DNA of 64,000 nt from Gammaproteobacteria bacterium (lineage in GTDB: Bacteria > Pseudomonadota > Gammaproteobacteria > Eutrophobiales > Eutrophobiaceae): assembly GCA_028279365.1 (NCBI GenBank), contig JANQNX010000014.1, forward strand, positions 393,921-457,920, read 5' to 3'. The position numbers and the translations under genes are program-made. The notes below the pieces were generated by a model. The model ran no database searches. It was not told where the DNA came from and saw only the letters and a list, made by a program, of their open reading frames with translations. Each line of letters opens with the position of its first letter. The stretch's first letter is position 1. Positions 33,924 to 44,440 of the stretch are shown here, piece by piece.

Positions 33924-34355
33924 TTAGATCATATTGTTAATCGTTTTCACGGAACCGTTGGACGTTAGCTCGATGTTGATGTGTTCCGGTTTGCAGTTGA
34001 TATAGACAAGCAACGCAAGCATCCCTGTGCCAAAACACAACGAAAATAGTGAGGCATAACCGACTATCAATATGGTGATAATGGATGTCAGTAACACAAC
34101 GCCAGTTATTGTGTATTTTGTTTTTCTACTGATGACACGGTATTCGATCCAGTCACGGATGCTCGGACCAAATCTGGGATGATTTAATATTTGCTCACTC
34201 TTTGCTGGATTTGATCTGGCAAAGGCCCAAACGGCGATAATGAGAAAGCAGGTGGTTGGCATAACAGGAAGAAAAATACCAATGACGCCGAGCGCCAGTG
34301 CAAGATAACCCAGCACGCAGTAACAGGCCTGTTTCGCTAACATTCTATTTGGCAT
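33924..34355 (-). CDS. YbaN-family (DUF454) inner-membrane protein
   Basis: A 143-residue membrane protein of the YbaN/DUF454 family. The first helix pair contains the signature LGVIGIFLPVMPTTCFLIIA, followed by AFARSNPAKSEQILNHPRFG, a conserved cytoplasmic loop, and two more hydrophobic helices. Its function is unknown. It is transcribed away from the nuo operon and converges with the lipocalin gene. Confidence 0.85.
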   Translation of the reverse strand: MPNRMLAKQACYCVLGYLALALGVIGIFLPVMPTTCFLIIAVWAFARSNPAKSEQILNHPRFGPSIRDWIEYRVISRKTKYTITGVVLLTSIITILIVGYASLFSLCFGTGMLALLVYINCKPEHINIELTSNGSVKTINNMI

Positions 34356-34601
34356 TTATCTTTTACTCTCAACGCTATCAAATAGTTATATTCCTGATGG
34401 AGTAACGGCCGGATTCGTTAAAACTTTATGCTATTGGACAATTTTCCGTGCTTTCTGAAATCAGTTAATGCGATCTGTCAGCTGTAACCACAATGTAATT
34501 GTTTTATTCTGGAAAACATGCGATTTTTGCGTGCTTGAATAGGCAGTTGTTAGTATACTTCTTGCATAAATATCAAGGATATTGATCATTTATTTGTAAC
34601 C

Positions 34602-34970
34602 ATGTTGACTAATTATTTCCCAATACTCGTATTTACTCTGGTCGGGCTTGCGTTAGGTGTCATTCTCATGTCACTGGGTTTGCTGCTCGGTAAGTTGATG
34701 GGCCATGCACGGGCTGACTCCGAAAAACAATCGCCTTATGAATGTGGCTTCGAGGCGTTTGAAGATGCGCGTATGAAATTTGATGTCCGTTATTATCTGG
34801 TTGCAATTTTGTTTATTATTTTTGATCTGGAAATTGCATTCCTGTTTCCCTGGGCCGTCGCATTAGATGGAATAGGTATGGCCGGCTTTTGGGCCATGAT
34901 GATATTTCTGGGTGTGTTGGTGGTGGGTTTTATCTACGAATGGCGCAAAGGCGCGCTGGAGTGGGAGTAG
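34602..34970 (+). CDS. nuoA: NADH-quinone oxidoreductase subunit A
   Basis: Membrane subunit of complex I, 122 residues, three hydrophobic helices. The conserved ESPYECGF-type loop is present as [27 protein letters not shown], with the Cys that lines the quinone-site loop. It is the first gene of nuoA-N; the 246 bases upstream hold its promoter, of which only a TATACT -10-like hexamer near 34553 is apparent. Confidence 0.96.
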   Translation: MLTNYFPILVFTLVGLALGVILMSLGLLLGKLMGHARADSEKQSPYECGFEAFEDARMKFDVRYYLVAILFIIFDLEIAFLFPWAVALDGIGMAGFWAMMIFLGVLVVGFIYEWRKGALEWE

Positions 34971-34975
34971 TTTCG

Positions 34976-35455
34976 ATGGGAGCTGAAGAAAAGATTCACG
35001 AACAGGGAATTGTCACGACCAGTGTTGATAATCTGGTGAACTGGGCTAGAACCGGTTCAATGTGGCCAATGACATTCGGCCTTGCCTGTTGCGCCGTTGA
35101 GATGATGCATGCCGGCGCGTCACGCTACGACCTTGACCGCTTTGGTATCGTTTTTCGTCCTAGCCCGAGACAATCTGATGTCATGATTGTTGCCGGAACG
35201 CTGGTCAACAAAATGGCCCCGGCACTGCGTAAAGTCTACGACCAGATGTCTGAACCGCGTTGGGTTATTTCGATGGGCTCTTGTGCTAACGGCGGTGGTT
35301 ACTATCATTATTCCTATGCTGTAGTCAGAGGTTGTGACCGTATCGTGCCCGTCGATGTCTATGTCCCCGGGTGTCCGCCAACTGCCGAAGCTTTGTTGTA
35401 TGGAATCATTCAACTACAGAAGAAGATCCGGCGCACTAACACCATCGCTCGTTAA
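34976..35455 (+). CDS. nuoB: NADH-quinone oxidoreductase subunit B
   Basis: Peripheral-arm subunit of 159 residues that holds cluster N2, the last iron-sulfur centre before quinone. The ligand motifs [16 protein letters not shown] and VPGCPPT are present. The ATG at 34976, five bases after the nuoA stop, gives the normal length; the frame is open further upstream, but that region overlaps nuoA. Confidence 0.97.
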   Translation: MGAEEKIHEQGIVTTSVDNLVNWARTGSMWPMTFGLACCAVEMMHAGASRYDLDRFGIVFRPSPRQSDVMIVAGTLVNKMAPALRKVYDQMSEPRWVISMGSCANGGGYYHYSYAVVRGCDRIVPVDVYVPGCPPTAEALLYGIIQLQKKIRRTNTIAR

Positions 35456-35472
35456 TTAATACTGAATACTTT

Positions 35473-36159
35473 ATGACGGAAACTAGCGCCAGTCTCGCGA
35501 CTAAACTGGAAGAAAAATTCAGCGATGAACTGAACGATTGCATCAACGAACGCGATCAAGTCACTATTGTTATTCCCAGAGAGAATCTATTGAGCGTCGC
35601 AAAAACCTTACGCGATGATTCGCAGTTTCAATTTGCACAACTTTCCGATTTATGTGGTGTTGATTATTCCAGTTATGGACTTGGTGACTGGGCAACGACA
35701 GAAACAACGTCAACTGGCTTCAGTCGTGGTCGCGATCAAAACCAATCAAACACTACATCATCAGATAAACGTTTTGCCGTGGTCTATCACTTATTATCAC
35801 TGCATTATAATTTACGATTACGTGTCAGATGTTATGTCGATGCTGATCTCCCACGCATCGATTCCGTTACCTCAATCTGGGCCTCGGCAGACTGGTATGA
35901 ACGCGAGGCGTTTGATTTATTCGGTATCTTATTTGATAACCATCCTGACCTGCGTCGCATCCTGACCGATTACGGTTTTATCGGTCATCCATTTCGTAAA
36001 GACTTTCCATTGGAAGGTAATGTTGAGGTTCGTTATGACCCGGACAAACAGCGTGTCGTCTATCAACCGGTGACCATCACTAATCGTGTACTGGTTCCAA
36101 GAGTGGTGCGTGATGATAATCGTTATGTACAACCACAGGAGCAACAGTCCGATGCCTGA
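35473..36159 (+). CDS. nuoC: NADH-quinone oxidoreductase subunit C
   Basis: A 228-residue 30-kDa-type subunit of the Q module, encoded separately from nuoD (unlike the fused nuoCD of enterobacteria). The signature [19 protein letters not shown] and the following [13 protein letters not shown] are intact. A serine/threonine-rich insert (about 72-98) lengthens the protein compared with most NuoC. Its stop overlaps the nuoD start. Confidence 0.96.
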   Translation: MTETSASLATKLEEKFSDELNDCINERDQVTIVIPRENLLSVAKTLRDDSQFQFAQLSDLCGVDYSSYGLGDWATTETTSTGFSRGRDQNQSNTTSSDKRFAVVYHLLSLHYNLRLRVRCYVDADLPRIDSVTSIWASADWYEREAFDLFGILFDNHPDLRRILTDYGFIGHPFRKDFPLEGNVEVRYDPDKQRVVYQPVTITNRVLVPRVVRDDNRYVQPQEQQSDA

Positions 36160-37405
36160 GATTCGTAACATGACGATGAACTTCGGGCCGCAACATCCGG
36201 CAGCGCATGGTGTGTTGCGTCTGGTGCTGGAGATGGATGGCGAAGTGATTGAACGTGCCGACCCGCATATTGGTTTATTACATCGGGGTACCGAAAAGCT
36301 GGCCGAGAGTAAGCCGTTTAATCAAAGCATTGGTTATATGGATCGTCTCGACTATGTGTCGATGATGTGTAACGAGCATGCTTATGTGATGGCGATTGAG
36401 AAACTGCTCGGTATCGAAGCGCCGGAACGCGCGCAATATATAAGAGTGATGTATGCCGAAATCACGCGCATACTGAATCATTTAATGTGGCTGGGGGCGC
36501 ACGGGCTTGATATCGGCGCGATGACTATCTTTTTGTATTGCTTTCGTGAACGTGAAGACCTGATGGATTGTTACGAGGCGGTATCGGGTACGCGCATGCA
36601 TGCGACCTATTATCGTCCGGGCGGGGTGTACCGTGATTTACCTGGCATTATGCCGAAATACGAGGCTTCCAAGTGGCACAGCCAGGAGGAAGTGGACCGA
36701 CTGAATGAGAATCGACAGGGTTCATTACTCGACTTTATTGAATCGTTTACTCAGCGCTTTCCTGCATGTATTGATGAATATGAAACACTGCTAACGGACA
36801 ATCGTATCTGGAAACAACGCACGGTGGGTGTTGCCGAAGTGACTCCTGAGCGAGCGTTACAACTTGGTTTCACCGGCCCGATGTTGCGAGGTTCCGGTAT
36901 TGAATGGGATTTGCGTAAAAAGCAGCCTTACGACATTTACGACAAGATCGATTTTGATATTCCCATTGGGACGAATGGTGATTGTTATGATCGCTATCTG
37001 GTCAGGGTCGAGGAAATGCGCCAGTCGAATCGGATTATCGAGCAGTGTGTTGAGTGGCTAAGGAACAACCCGGGTCCGGTCATGATTGATGATCACAAAT
37101 TGTCGCCGCCCAGACGTGAAGAAATGAAAGACGATATGGAATCATTGATTCACCATTTCAAACTCTTCACTGAAGGTTATTGTGTGCCGGAAGGAGAAGT
37201 CTATTCTGCGGTGGAACATCCGAAAGGAGAGTTTGGTATATATCTGGTTTCTGATGGTGCCAATAAGCCTTACCGCATCAAGATTCGGGCGCCGGGTTTT
37301 GCTCACTTGGCCGCAATGAACGAAATGGTTAAAGGACATATGTTAGCTGATGTGGTAGCCGTGATAGGCACACAGGACATAGTCTTTGGTGAGATAGACC
37401 GATGA
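36152..37405 (+). CDS. nuoD: NADH-quinone oxidoreductase subunit D
   Basis: The 49-kDa subunit, 417 residues, which forms the quinone site with NuoB. It begins with [20 protein letters not shown], including the conserved GPQHPAAHG loop, and ends in FGEIDR. The ATG at 36152 overlaps the nuoC stop and is preferred to the in-frame ATG at 36086. The next start codon, of a 44-residue ORF, overlaps its stop as ATGA. Confidence 0.97.
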   Translation: MPEIRNMTMNFGPQHPAAHGVLRLVLEMDGEVIERADPHIGLLHRGTEKLAESKPFNQSIGYMDRLDYVSMMCNEHAYVMAIEKLLGIEAPERAQYIRVMYAEITRILNHLMWLGAHGLDIGAMTIFLYCFREREDLMDCYEAVSGTRMHATYYRPGGVYRDLPGIMPKYEASKWHSQEEVDRLNENRQGSLLDFIESFTQRFPACIDEYETLLTDNRIWKQRTVGVAEVTPERALQLGFTGPMLRGSGIEWDLRKKQPYDIYDKIDFDIPIGTNGDCYDRYLVRVEEMRQSNRIIEQCVEWLRNNPGPVMIDDHKLSPPRREEMKDDMESLIHHFKLFTEGYCVPEGEVYSAVEHPKGEFGIYLVSDGANKPYRIKIRAPGFAHLAAMNEMVKGHMLADVVAVIGTQDIVFGEIDR

Positions 37406-37536
37406 AAGACTTCGTCTTTTACTTTAATAATTCGTTGCCGCGCAATTTTCGAATGCTCATGTATTTTACATACACTGCGCTTCTAAAAATGCTTGTGCCT
37501 CGTCTAAAAGCAAAAGTCTCGTTTTTTAGTTTTTGA
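37402..37536 (+). CDS. 44-residue ORF coupled to nuoD, within a palindromic element
   Basis: ATG at 37402 overlaps the nuoD stop (ATGA) and opens a frame of 44 codons ending with TGA at 37534. The product would be basic and partly hydrophobic: it begins [10 protein letters not shown] and has [12 protein letters not shown] in the middle, a short possible membrane helix. The same bases form a long imperfect inverted repeat, so the ORF may be fortuitous. No known complex I subunit matches. Translation by coupling is plausible but unproven. Confidence 0.3.
   Translation: MKDFVFYFNNSLPRNFRMLMYFTYTALLKMLVPRLKAKVSFFSF
37407..37530. repeat. Imperfect palindromic element between nuoD and nuoE
   Basis: Two arms of about 50 bases are imperfectly complementary around a centre ATGTA-TTT-TACAT (37459-37471). 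The outer ends GTCTTTTACTTT (left) and AAAAGCAAAAGTC (right) pair, as do inner GC-rich patches. The right arm is followed by a T-run (GTTTTTTAGTTTTTG), as in a terminator. It looks like a small dispersed palindromic (MITE- or REP-like) insertion. Confidence 0.45.
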
Positions 37537-37612
37537 TTATGGTTATGAAAATAAAATTCGTCTTGAATGAAATGACTTGTACTAATCGATCAAGTTAAAG
37601 AATTTAGAAAGA

Positions 37613-38110
37613 ATGAGCGAAATAAAAGAACAGGTGCTTACACAGCATACGATCGAGGAGATCGATAAATGGCTGAAGAAATACCCGGAAGACAGAAAGC
37701 AGTCAGCCGTACTTGCTGCACTTCGAGAAGCACAGCATCAGAATCATGGGTATTTAACGACGGAGCTGATGGACGCTGTTGCCGATTATCTGGATATGCC
37801 AAAGATTGCGGTTTATGAAGTGGCGTCATTTTATTCGATGCTGGAAACCGAACCGGTAGGACGACACAGCATTTCTGTTTGTACCAATATCTCTTGCATG
37901 TTGATGGGCTCTGATGAAATCGTTGCGCATATTGAAAAGAAACTGGGTATTAAACTTGGTGAATCCACCAAGGATGGCCGGTTCCATATGAAATGCGAAG
38001 AGGAGTGTTTGGCGGCCTGTTGTGGTGGCCCAATGATGATGGTGGATCATGTTTATTATGAAAATCTGACGCCGGAAAAGGTGGACGAGATTCTGGATGC
38101 TTTGGATTAG
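37613..38110 (+). CDS. nuoE: NADH-quinone oxidoreductase subunit E
   Basis: A 165-residue thioredoxin-fold subunit of the NADH module that binds the [2Fe-2S] cluster N1a through cysteines in [11 protein letters not shown] and [13 protein letters not shown]. It begins 207 bases after nuoD, the only large gap in the operon. It is followed by nuoF after five bases. Confidence 0.96.
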   Translation: MSEIKEQVLTQHTIEEIDKWLKKYPEDRKQSAVLAALREAQHQNHGYLTTELMDAVADYLDMPKIAVYEVASFYSMLETEPVGRHSISVCTNISCMLMGSDEIVAHIEKKLGIKLGESTKDGRFHMKCEEECLAACCGGPMMMVDHVYYENLTPEKVDEILDALD

Positions 38111-38115
38111 TAACG

Positions 38116-39420
38116 ATGGAAATCAATAATATTTGTTATGCAACGCTCAAATTTGATGAGCCGTGGACGTTTGAAAATTACGTCAGTGTTGGTGGCTATG
38201 ATGCGTTAAAGAAAATTATTAATGAAAAAATGACCCAGGATCAGGTGATTGAAGAGGTCAAGAATTCTGGTCTCCGTGGTCGTGGCGGTGCCGGATTTCC
38301 GACTGGATTGAAATGGAGCTTTATGCCGAAATCTGCGCCCGGTCAAAAATATATTGTATGTAATTCCGATGAGAGTGAACCTGGTACCTGTAAAGACCGG
38401 GACATATTACGTTTTAATCCGCACTCTGTTGTTGAAGGTATGGCGATTGCCTGTTACGCGACAGGGTCAAGCGCGGCCTATAACTACATTCGCGGTGAGT
38501 TTATGGATGAGCCATTCATTCGTTTTGAAGCCGCGCTGAAAGAAGCCTACGACAATAATTTACTTGGTCAGAACATACTCGGTAGTGATGTGAGTATTGA
38601 TGTTTATGCTTCGCTTGGTGCCGGTGCCTATATCTGTGGTGAAGAGACAGCGCTGTTGGAATCTTTGGAAGGCAAAAAAGGCCAGCCACGATTTAAACCA
38701 CCATTTCCTGCTAACTTTGGTTTGTATGGAAAACCCACAACGATAAACAACACTGAAAGCTATGCCTCTGTACCTAGCATTATTCGTAATGGTGGTCTTT
38801 GGTTTGCCGAAAAAGGTGTTGCCAATAGCGGTGGTATGAAATGCTTTTCTGTTAGTGGCCACGTTAATAACCCGGGTAACTTTGAGATTCCCCTCGGCAC
38901 GCCATTTTCCAAGCTGCTGGAAATGGCCGGCGGTGTAAGAAATGGCCGCGGACTAAAGGCCGTGATTCCTGGAGGGAGTTCCTGCCCTGTTGTCAGGGGT
39001 GATGTGATGATGGAAACCAATATGGATTATGATTCGATTGCCAAGGCTGGTTCGATGTTAGGTTCAGGTGGTTTGATAGTGATGGACGATACAACTTGTA
39101 TGGTGAGTGCCCTTGAACGGATATCCCGATTTTATTATTCCGAGTCTTGTGGCCAATGTACGCCTTGTCGCGAAGGGACGGGCTGGTTATATCGAGTCAT
39201 CAAACGTATTAGAGAAGGTAAGGGTGAGCAAGGCGACCTGGATAAACTGGATGATGTTGCCAGTAAAATAGAAGGTAGAACCATCTGTGCCTTTGGTGAT
39301 GCAGCAGCCTGGCCGGTACGCAGTTTTGTCAAACAGTTCCGCGAAGAATTTCAATATCTGATTGATCATAAACGTTCCATGGTCAGTGCCGGTAACCGTC
39401 GAGAACCTGAGGCGGCCTAG
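38116..39420 (+). CDS. nuoF: NADH-quinone oxidoreductase subunit F
   Basis: NADH- and FMN-binding subunit of 434 residues. The NADH motif [13 protein letters not shown], the FMN region [19 protein letters not shown] and the [4Fe-4S] N3 motif [11 protein letters not shown] are intact. It accepts a hydride from NADH and passes electrons to the iron-sulfur chain. Confidence 0.98.
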   Translation: MEINNICYATLKFDEPWTFENYVSVGGYDALKKIINEKMTQDQVIEEVKNSGLRGRGGAGFPTGLKWSFMPKSAPGQKYIVCNSDESEPGTCKDRDILRFNPHSVVEGMAIACYATGSSAAYNYIRGEFMDEPFIRFEAALKEAYDNNLLGQNILGSDVSIDVYASLGAGAYICGEETALLESLEGKKGQPRFKPPFPANFGLYGKPTTINNTESYASVPSIIRNGGLWFAEKGVANSGGMKCFSVSGHVNNPGNFEIPLGTPFSKLLEMAGGVRNGRGLKAVIPGGSSCPVVRGDVMMETNMDYDSIAKAGSMLGSGGLIVMDDTTCMVSALERISRFYYSESCGQCTPCREGTGWLYRVIKRIREGKGEQGDLDKLDDVASKIEGRTICAFGDAAAWPVRSFVKQFREEFQYLIDHKRSMVSAGNRREPEAA

Positions 39421-39458
39421 GTCATTGTGGTTAATCCAATTAGTAATGAGTAATACAG

Positions 39459-41840
39459 ATGTCTGACGATCAAATTACGATAGAAGTTGACGGCAAGTCT
39501 TTTCCTGCTCGGAAAGGACAAATGCTGATCGAGGTGACCGATGCCAATGATATTTATGTCCCTCGGTTTTGTTATCACAGTAAATTAACGGTAGCGGCTA
39601 ACTGTCGTATGTGTCTGGTCGAAGTCGAGAAGGCACCGAAGGCCTTACCCGCTTGTGCCACGCCGGTGATGGACGGCATGGTAGTGAGGACGCAATCCAA
39701 GATTGCGGTCGATGCACAAAAATCCATCATGGAATTCTTATTGATCAATCATCCCTTGGATTGTCCGATCTGCGATCAGGGTGGTGAATGTGAGTTACAG
39801 GATCTGGCCATGGGTTATGGTCAGGATGTCTCACGCTACAATGAAAAGAAGCGCGTTGTTAAAGATAAGAATATCGGTCCATTAATACAAACCGATCTAA
39901 CACGTTGTATCCACTGTACCCGTTGCGTGCGTTTCGGCGAAGAGATTGCTGGTCTGCGTGAAATGGGTGCCACCGGCCGTGGTGAAAACATGACCATCGG
40001 GACTTATATTGAAAAGAGTGTCGATTCGGAAATGTCTGGCAATATTATTGATTTGTGTCCGGTTGGCGCACTAACCTCGAAACCGTTTCGTTACTCAGCC
40101 CGAACCTGGGAACTGATTCAGCGTGACACGATTGCGCCACATGACTCAGTCGGTTCCAATATACATGTACATGTCAAAGCTGAAAAAGTCATGCGTGTCG
40201 TGCCGGCTGCCAATGAATCGATTAATGAGGTTTGGTTATCGGATCGGGATCGTTTTAGTTACGAAGCGATCTATAGCGAAGAACGTTTGCATACGCCAAT
40301 GATTAAACAAGACGGTCAATGGCATGAAGTCGATTGGGAAACGGCGTTGAACGAGGTTAAATCCAGGCTGACAGCGGTGATACAGTCACAAGGGACAGAC
40401 AAGATTGGTGCGCTGGCATCTCCGTCGTCGACATTGGAAGAATTGTATTTGTTCCAGAAATTTGTCAGGGCACTGAATATCAACAATATTGACTCCCGAT
40501 TAAGACAATGTGACTTTAGCGATCAATCGTCCGCACCCTTATATCCCTCGCTGGATATCGACATAGCTGAGTTGGAATCTATTGATGCGGCATTACTGAT
40601 CGGATCTAACGTAAGAAAAGAACAACCTATTATTAATCATCGTTTAAGAAAAGCGGCATTGCATGGTGCAGCTATATCGATGTTAAACCCGATTGATTAT
40701 GATTTTAACTATCCGGTTAACAGCAGTTTGATTGTTTCACCGTCAGCAATGCTGGCTCAATTAGCCGGGGTATTGAAGGCAATCGTCTCCAGCAAAGGTG
40801 AATCAGTAGATGATGAAATCAGTGCTTATCTGGATAGCATTACTGTTACTGCTGAACACGAAGCCATTGCCAAAGCATTATGCGATGCTGAAAAACCGAT
40901 TGTTTTTCTAGGTAACATCGCCACTGCGCATCCCCAGTTTGCTTCGTTAAGAAACATTGCCGGCAGTATTGCCAAATTGAGCAAGAGTAAATTTGGTTAT
41001 TTATCAGAGCATGCCAACACCAGTGGTGCCTGGTTGTCGGGTGTACTGCCTCATCGTACGCCAGGTGGTAATGCAGCTTCGAGCACTGGGCTCGATATTA
41101 ATACAATGTTTGAATCTGATCTTGCCGCTTACCTGTTGTTAAATATGGAACCTGAACTGGATTGCTGGAATTCGCTGGCAGCGCAACAAGCAATGCAAAA
41201 AGCAGAGTTGGTAATCGCGATGACGCCATTTCAAAGTGAAGCGATGAAAGACTATGCCGACATCATGTTACCGGTTGCCGTGTTTGCTGAAACTTCCGGC
41301 ACTTACATTAATAATGTCGGCACTAAACAAAGTTTCTCTGGTGTGTCACAACCGGTAGGAGAGGCACGACCTGCCTGGAAGGTATTGCGGGTAATGGGTA
41401 ATTACTTTGATATGGATGGTTTTGCTTATCAGTCCTCAACCGATGTGTTGAATGAGGCCGAAGCAGCGATCGGTGATACCGCGGCTAATACATTGAATGC
41501 CATTGCTTCATTTCAAGTAATTGAGTATCCGACTGCAGATATTGAGAGGATTACTGATGTGCCAATGAATAATATTGATAGTATTTGTCGTCGTGCTACC
41601 GCGTTGCAGGCAAGTAGTGAAGTGGCCGATGGTAATGCGCATATTAATAGTAATCTGGCATCGCAACTGGGTCTTGTTGATGGTGATAATGTCAATTTGC
41701 AGCAAGGCGATGAGCAGATAAGCTTGCCAGTGTTGATCGATGAACGCCTGCCGGATAATTCCTTGTTGATTCATGCCGGTCAGACTGCGGCAGCTTCGTT
41801 AGGTCCAAGCTACGGTTCAATTCGTGTAAGCAAACAATGA
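39459..41840 (+). CDS. nuoG: NADH-quinone oxidoreductase subunit G
   Basis: The largest peripheral subunit, 793 residues. The N-terminal ferredoxin-like part binds N1b ([20 protein letters not shown]), the His-Cys cluster N5 ([18 protein letters not shown]) and N4 ([10 protein letters not shown]). The remainder is a molybdopterin-oxidoreductase-like domain that has no cofactor role in complex I. Its stop codon overlaps the nuoH start. Confidence 0.97.
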   Translation: MSDDQITIEVDGKSFPARKGQMLIEVTDANDIYVPRFCYHSKLTVAANCRMCLVEVEKAPKALPACATPVMDGMVVRTQSKIAVDAQKSIMEFLLINHPLDCPICDQGGECELQDLAMGYGQDVSRYNEKKRVVKDKNIGPLIQTDLTRCIHCTRCVRFGEEIAGLREMGATGRGENMTIGTYIEKSVDSEMSGNIIDLCPVGALTSKPFRYSARTWELIQRDTIAPHDSVGSNIHVHVKAEKVMRVVPAANESINEVWLSDRDRFSYEAIYSEERLHTPMIKQDGQWHEVDWETALNEVKSRLTAVIQSQGTDKIGALASPSSTLEELYLFQKFVRALNINNIDSRLRQCDFSDQSSAPLYPSLDIDIAELESIDAALLIGSNVRKEQPIINHRLRKAALHGAAISMLNPIDYDFNYPVNSSLIVSPSAMLAQLAGVLKAIVSSKGESVDDEISAYLDSITVTAEHEAIAKALCDAEKPIVFLGNIATAHPQFASLRNIAGSIAKLSKSKFGYLSEHANTSGAWLSGVLPHRTPGGNAASSTGLDINTMFESDLAAYLLLNMEPELDCWNSLAAQQAMQKAELVIAMTPFQSEAMKDYADIMLPVAVFAETSGTYINNVGTKQSFSGVSQPVGEARPAWKVLRVMGNYFDMDGFAYQSSTDVLNEAEAAIGDTAANTLNAIASFQVIEYPTADIERITDVPMNNIDSICRRATALQASSEVADGNAHINSNLASQLGLVDGDNVNLQQGDEQISLPVLIDERLPDNSLLIHAGQTAAASLGPSYGSIRVSKQ

Positions 41841-42973
41841 TCGAATCTGTGTTTCAACTCATTACCCAGTATCTGCTGCAGCCGGCTGTGTCGTTTGTGT
41901 TACCGGTTGATTATCAAGCAGAAGGGCTTTATGTGTTGCAAACCGTGGTTAAGATCATGGCGATATTGACGCCGGTGCTGGTCACGGTAGCGTATTTTAC
42001 TTACGCAGAGCGTAAGGTGATTGGTTTTATTCAAGGTCGTATTGGCCCTAACCGTGTGGGTTTTTTTGGCTTTAGTCTATGGGGCCTGGGCCAGCCGATT
42101 GCTGATGCCGTTAAACTGATTGTGAAAGAGATCGTCATACCGACCGGCTCTAATAAAACCTTATTTGTCATCGCACCGATATTGTCATTAGCTCCCTCGC
42201 TCGCTGCATGGGCAGTCATTCCGTTTGATGACACGAAAGTACTGGCAAATATCAATGCCGGTTTATTATATGTATTGGCATTAACCTCGTTGGCCGTTTA
42301 TGGCGTCATTATTGCTGGTTGGGCATCCAACTCCAAGTATGCTTTTCTTGGTGCGATGCGTTCGGCAGCACAAATTGTGGCCTATGAAATCGCAATGGGC
42401 TTTGCCCTGGTCGGTGTATTGGTAGCGGCCGGTAGCTTGAACCTGGGCGATATCGTCTATGCGCAGTCTGGCAGTTTTATTCATTGGTTTTGGTTACCGT
42501 TATTGCCACTGTTTGTCGTGTATTTTATTTCTGGTGTTGCCGAAACCAATCGCGCACCGTTTGATGTCGCTGAGGGTGAGTCAGAGATTGTTGCCGGCTT
42601 TCATGTTGAATATGGCGGCATGGCGTTTTCGGTATTCTTTATGGCGGAGTATGCCAATATGGTTCTGATTGCTGTGTTATCAGCAATTATGTTTTGTGGT
42701 GGGTGGTTATCTCCGGTTCAGGGCATCGTACCTGAATCCTTCTTATCTACTCCGCTGATTGGTGCGGTACTGGATGAAGGCATGCATTGGTTGTTAATCA
42801 AAACGTCTTTTTTTATGTTTTTATTTTTATGGTTTCGAGCAACTTTCCCGAGATATCGCTATGATCAAATTATGCGTCTTGGCTGGAAGGTGTTCATCCC
42901 GATTACCATTGTCTGGCTGGTCGTGATTGCCTCATTGGTGGTGGGTCAGGTTCCCCCGTGGTTTGATGGGTAG
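41837..42973 (+). CDS. nuoH: NADH-quinone oxidoreductase subunit H
   Basis: Membrane subunit of 378 residues with eight or more helices that links the quinone cavity to the proton channels. Conserved loops [18 protein letters not shown] and [16 protein letters not shown] are present. Translation is coupled to nuoG by an ATGA overlap. Confidence 0.97.
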   Translation: MIESVFQLITQYLLQPAVSFVLPVDYQAEGLYVLQTVVKIMAILTPVLVTVAYFTYAERKVIGFIQGRIGPNRVGFFGFSLWGLGQPIADAVKLIVKEIVIPTGSNKTLFVIAPILSLAPSLAAWAVIPFDDTKVLANINAGLLYVLALTSLAVYGVIIAGWASNSKYAFLGAMRSAAQIVAYEIAMGFALVGVLVAAGSLNLGDIVYAQSGSFIHWFWLPLLPLFVVYFISGVAETNRAPFDVAEGESEIVAGFHVEYGGMAFSVFFMAEYANMVLIAVLSAIMFCGGWLSPVQGIVPESFLSTPLIGAVLDEGMHWLLIKTSFFMFLFLWFRATFPRYRYDQIMRLGWKVFIPITIVWLVVIASLVVGQVPPWFDG

Positions 42974-42978
42974 GTAGT

Positions 42979-43470
42979 ATGATGGATGCAATTAAAAACT
43001 ATGTAACAAGTTTATTTCTGTGGGAGTTACTCAAGGGTCTGCAGTTAACCGGACGCTATCTGTTCAAGCGTAAAATCACAGTGCAGTATCCGGAAGAAAA
43101 AACGCCACAGTCACATCGCTTTCGTGGCCTTCATGCCTTGCGCCGTTATCCGAATGGGGAAGAGCGTTGCATTGCCTGTAAGTTATGCGAGGCGGTGTGT
43201 CCGGCAGTTGCGATTACCATTTCATCCGAACAACGTGATGATGGCAGTCGCCGTACCACGCAATATGATATTGACCTGACAAAATGTATCTTTTGCGGGT
43301 TTTGCGAGGAGTCCTGCCCGGTTGACTCAATCGTGGAGACAAGAATATTTGAGTATCACGGTGAAAAACGTGGTGACTTATTAATGACCAAGCAACGTTT
43401 GCTTGAGATTGGGGACATGGCTGAACAACAGATTGCCGAAGATCGTGCCAGAGACGCGTTCTATCGTTAA
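42979..43470 (+). CDS. nuoI: NADH-quinone oxidoreductase subunit I
   Basis: A 163-residue ferredoxin-type subunit with two [4Fe-4S] motifs, [12 protein letters not shown] and [12 protein letters not shown] (clusters N6a and N6b). It connects the chain from NuoG to NuoB. An N-terminal amphipathic helix attaches it to the membrane arm. It starts five bases after nuoH. Confidence 0.98.
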   Translation: MMDAIKNYVTSLFLWELLKGLQLTGRYLFKRKITVQYPEEKTPQSHRFRGLHALRRYPNGEERCIACKLCEAVCPAVAITISSEQRDDGSRRTTQYDIDLTKCIFCGFCEESCPVDSIVETRIFEYHGEKRGDLLMTKQRLLEIGDMAEQQIAEDRARDAFYR

Positions 43471-43523
43471 TAAAACGAACGCTGATAACAATAATAGTAA
43501 GATATAACACAGGACTGTATTGA

Positions 43524-44126
43524 ATGATTGAACAACTGGTCTTTTACCTGTTTGGAGCAGTGTTGCTGATTTCTGCTTCTATGGTCGTGATCATGCGCAA
43601 TCCTGTTCATGCGGCGCTGTTTTTGGTGTTGGCATTTTTTTCATCTGCCGCTATCTGGTTGTTACTGCAAGCCGAGTTCCTCGCAATAGCACTGGTGCTG
43701 GTTTATGTCGGTGCGGTCATGGTGTTATTTCTTTTCGTGGTAATGATGCTGGATATTAATCTTGTCGCACTACGCGAGGGCTTTGCCCGTTACTTACCGA
43801 TTGGTCTGACCATCGCAATACTCATGGTCATAGCCATGGGTCTGGTGGTCAGTTCTGACTATTTTGTTGGTGATGAATTTCTGGTTAAGCGAACATTGGC
43901 CGATGATTACAGCAACACGCGTGAATTAGGTCTGACGCTTTACACGGAATACCTGTTTCAGTTTGAAGTGGCCGGTGCAATATTATTAGTTGCCATTATT
44001 GCCGCTATTTCTCTTAGTATGAGCAAACTAAAGATTACGCGCTCGAAAGAACCCGGTGATCAGGTGCTGGTGAAAAAAGAACAGCGCTTGCGTATCGTGA
44101 AAATGAAAGCGGAGAAGTCTTCATGA
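43524..44126 (+). CDS. nuoJ: NADH-quinone oxidoreductase subunit J
   Basis: Membrane subunit of 200 residues with five helices; the third holds the pi-bulge segment ([18 protein letters not shown]). The C-terminal tail is basic. It couples redox events to the membrane-arm proton path. It overlaps nuoK by four bases. Confidence 0.96.
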   Translation: MIEQLVFYLFGAVLLISASMVVIMRNPVHAALFLVLAFFSSAAIWLLLQAEFLAIALVLVYVGAVMVLFLFVVMMLDINLVALREGFARYLPIGLTIAILMVIAMGLVVSSDYFVGDEFLVKRTLADDYSNTRELGLTLYTEYLFQFEVAGAILLVAIIAAISLSMSKLKITRSKEPGDQVLVKKEQRLRIVKMKAEKSS

Positions 44127-44428
44127 TTACGCTGCCTAATGTGTTGACGTTAGCCGCCTTGTTATTTTGTATAAGTGTCGCGGGCATATTTCTTAACAGA
44201 AAAAATATCATCATCCTGTTGATGTGTATCGAACTGATGTTGTTATCAGTGAATATGAATTTTATTGCCTTTTCGCATTTTCTTGGTGATATCCATGGTC
44301 AGGTGTTCGTGTTTTTCATTCTTACTGTCGCTGCCGCTGAGTCAGCCATTGGTCTGGCCATCCTGGTCGTGATGTTTCGCAATAAAGACACGATTAATGT
44401 CGACTCACTCAATACAATGAAGCAATAA
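44123..44428 (+). CDS. nuoK: NADH-quinone oxidoreductase subunit K
   Basis: A 101-residue three-helix membrane subunit. It carries the conserved membrane glutamates in [10 protein letters not shown] and [10 protein letters not shown] that serve in proton transfer. It overlaps nuoJ (ATGA). Confidence 0.97.
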   Translation: MITLPNVLTLAALLFCISVAGIFLNRKNIIILLMCIELMLLSVNMNFIAFSHFLGDIHGQVFVFFILTVAAAESAIGLAILVVMFRNKDTINVDSLNTMKQ

Positions 44429-44440
44429 ACGGACAATACG

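Noticed and set aside
34534-34560. Sigma-70 promoter for nuoA
   Set aside because: A TATACT hexamer is present, but no acceptable -35 hexamer lies 16-18 bases upstream, so it was not listed as a feature.
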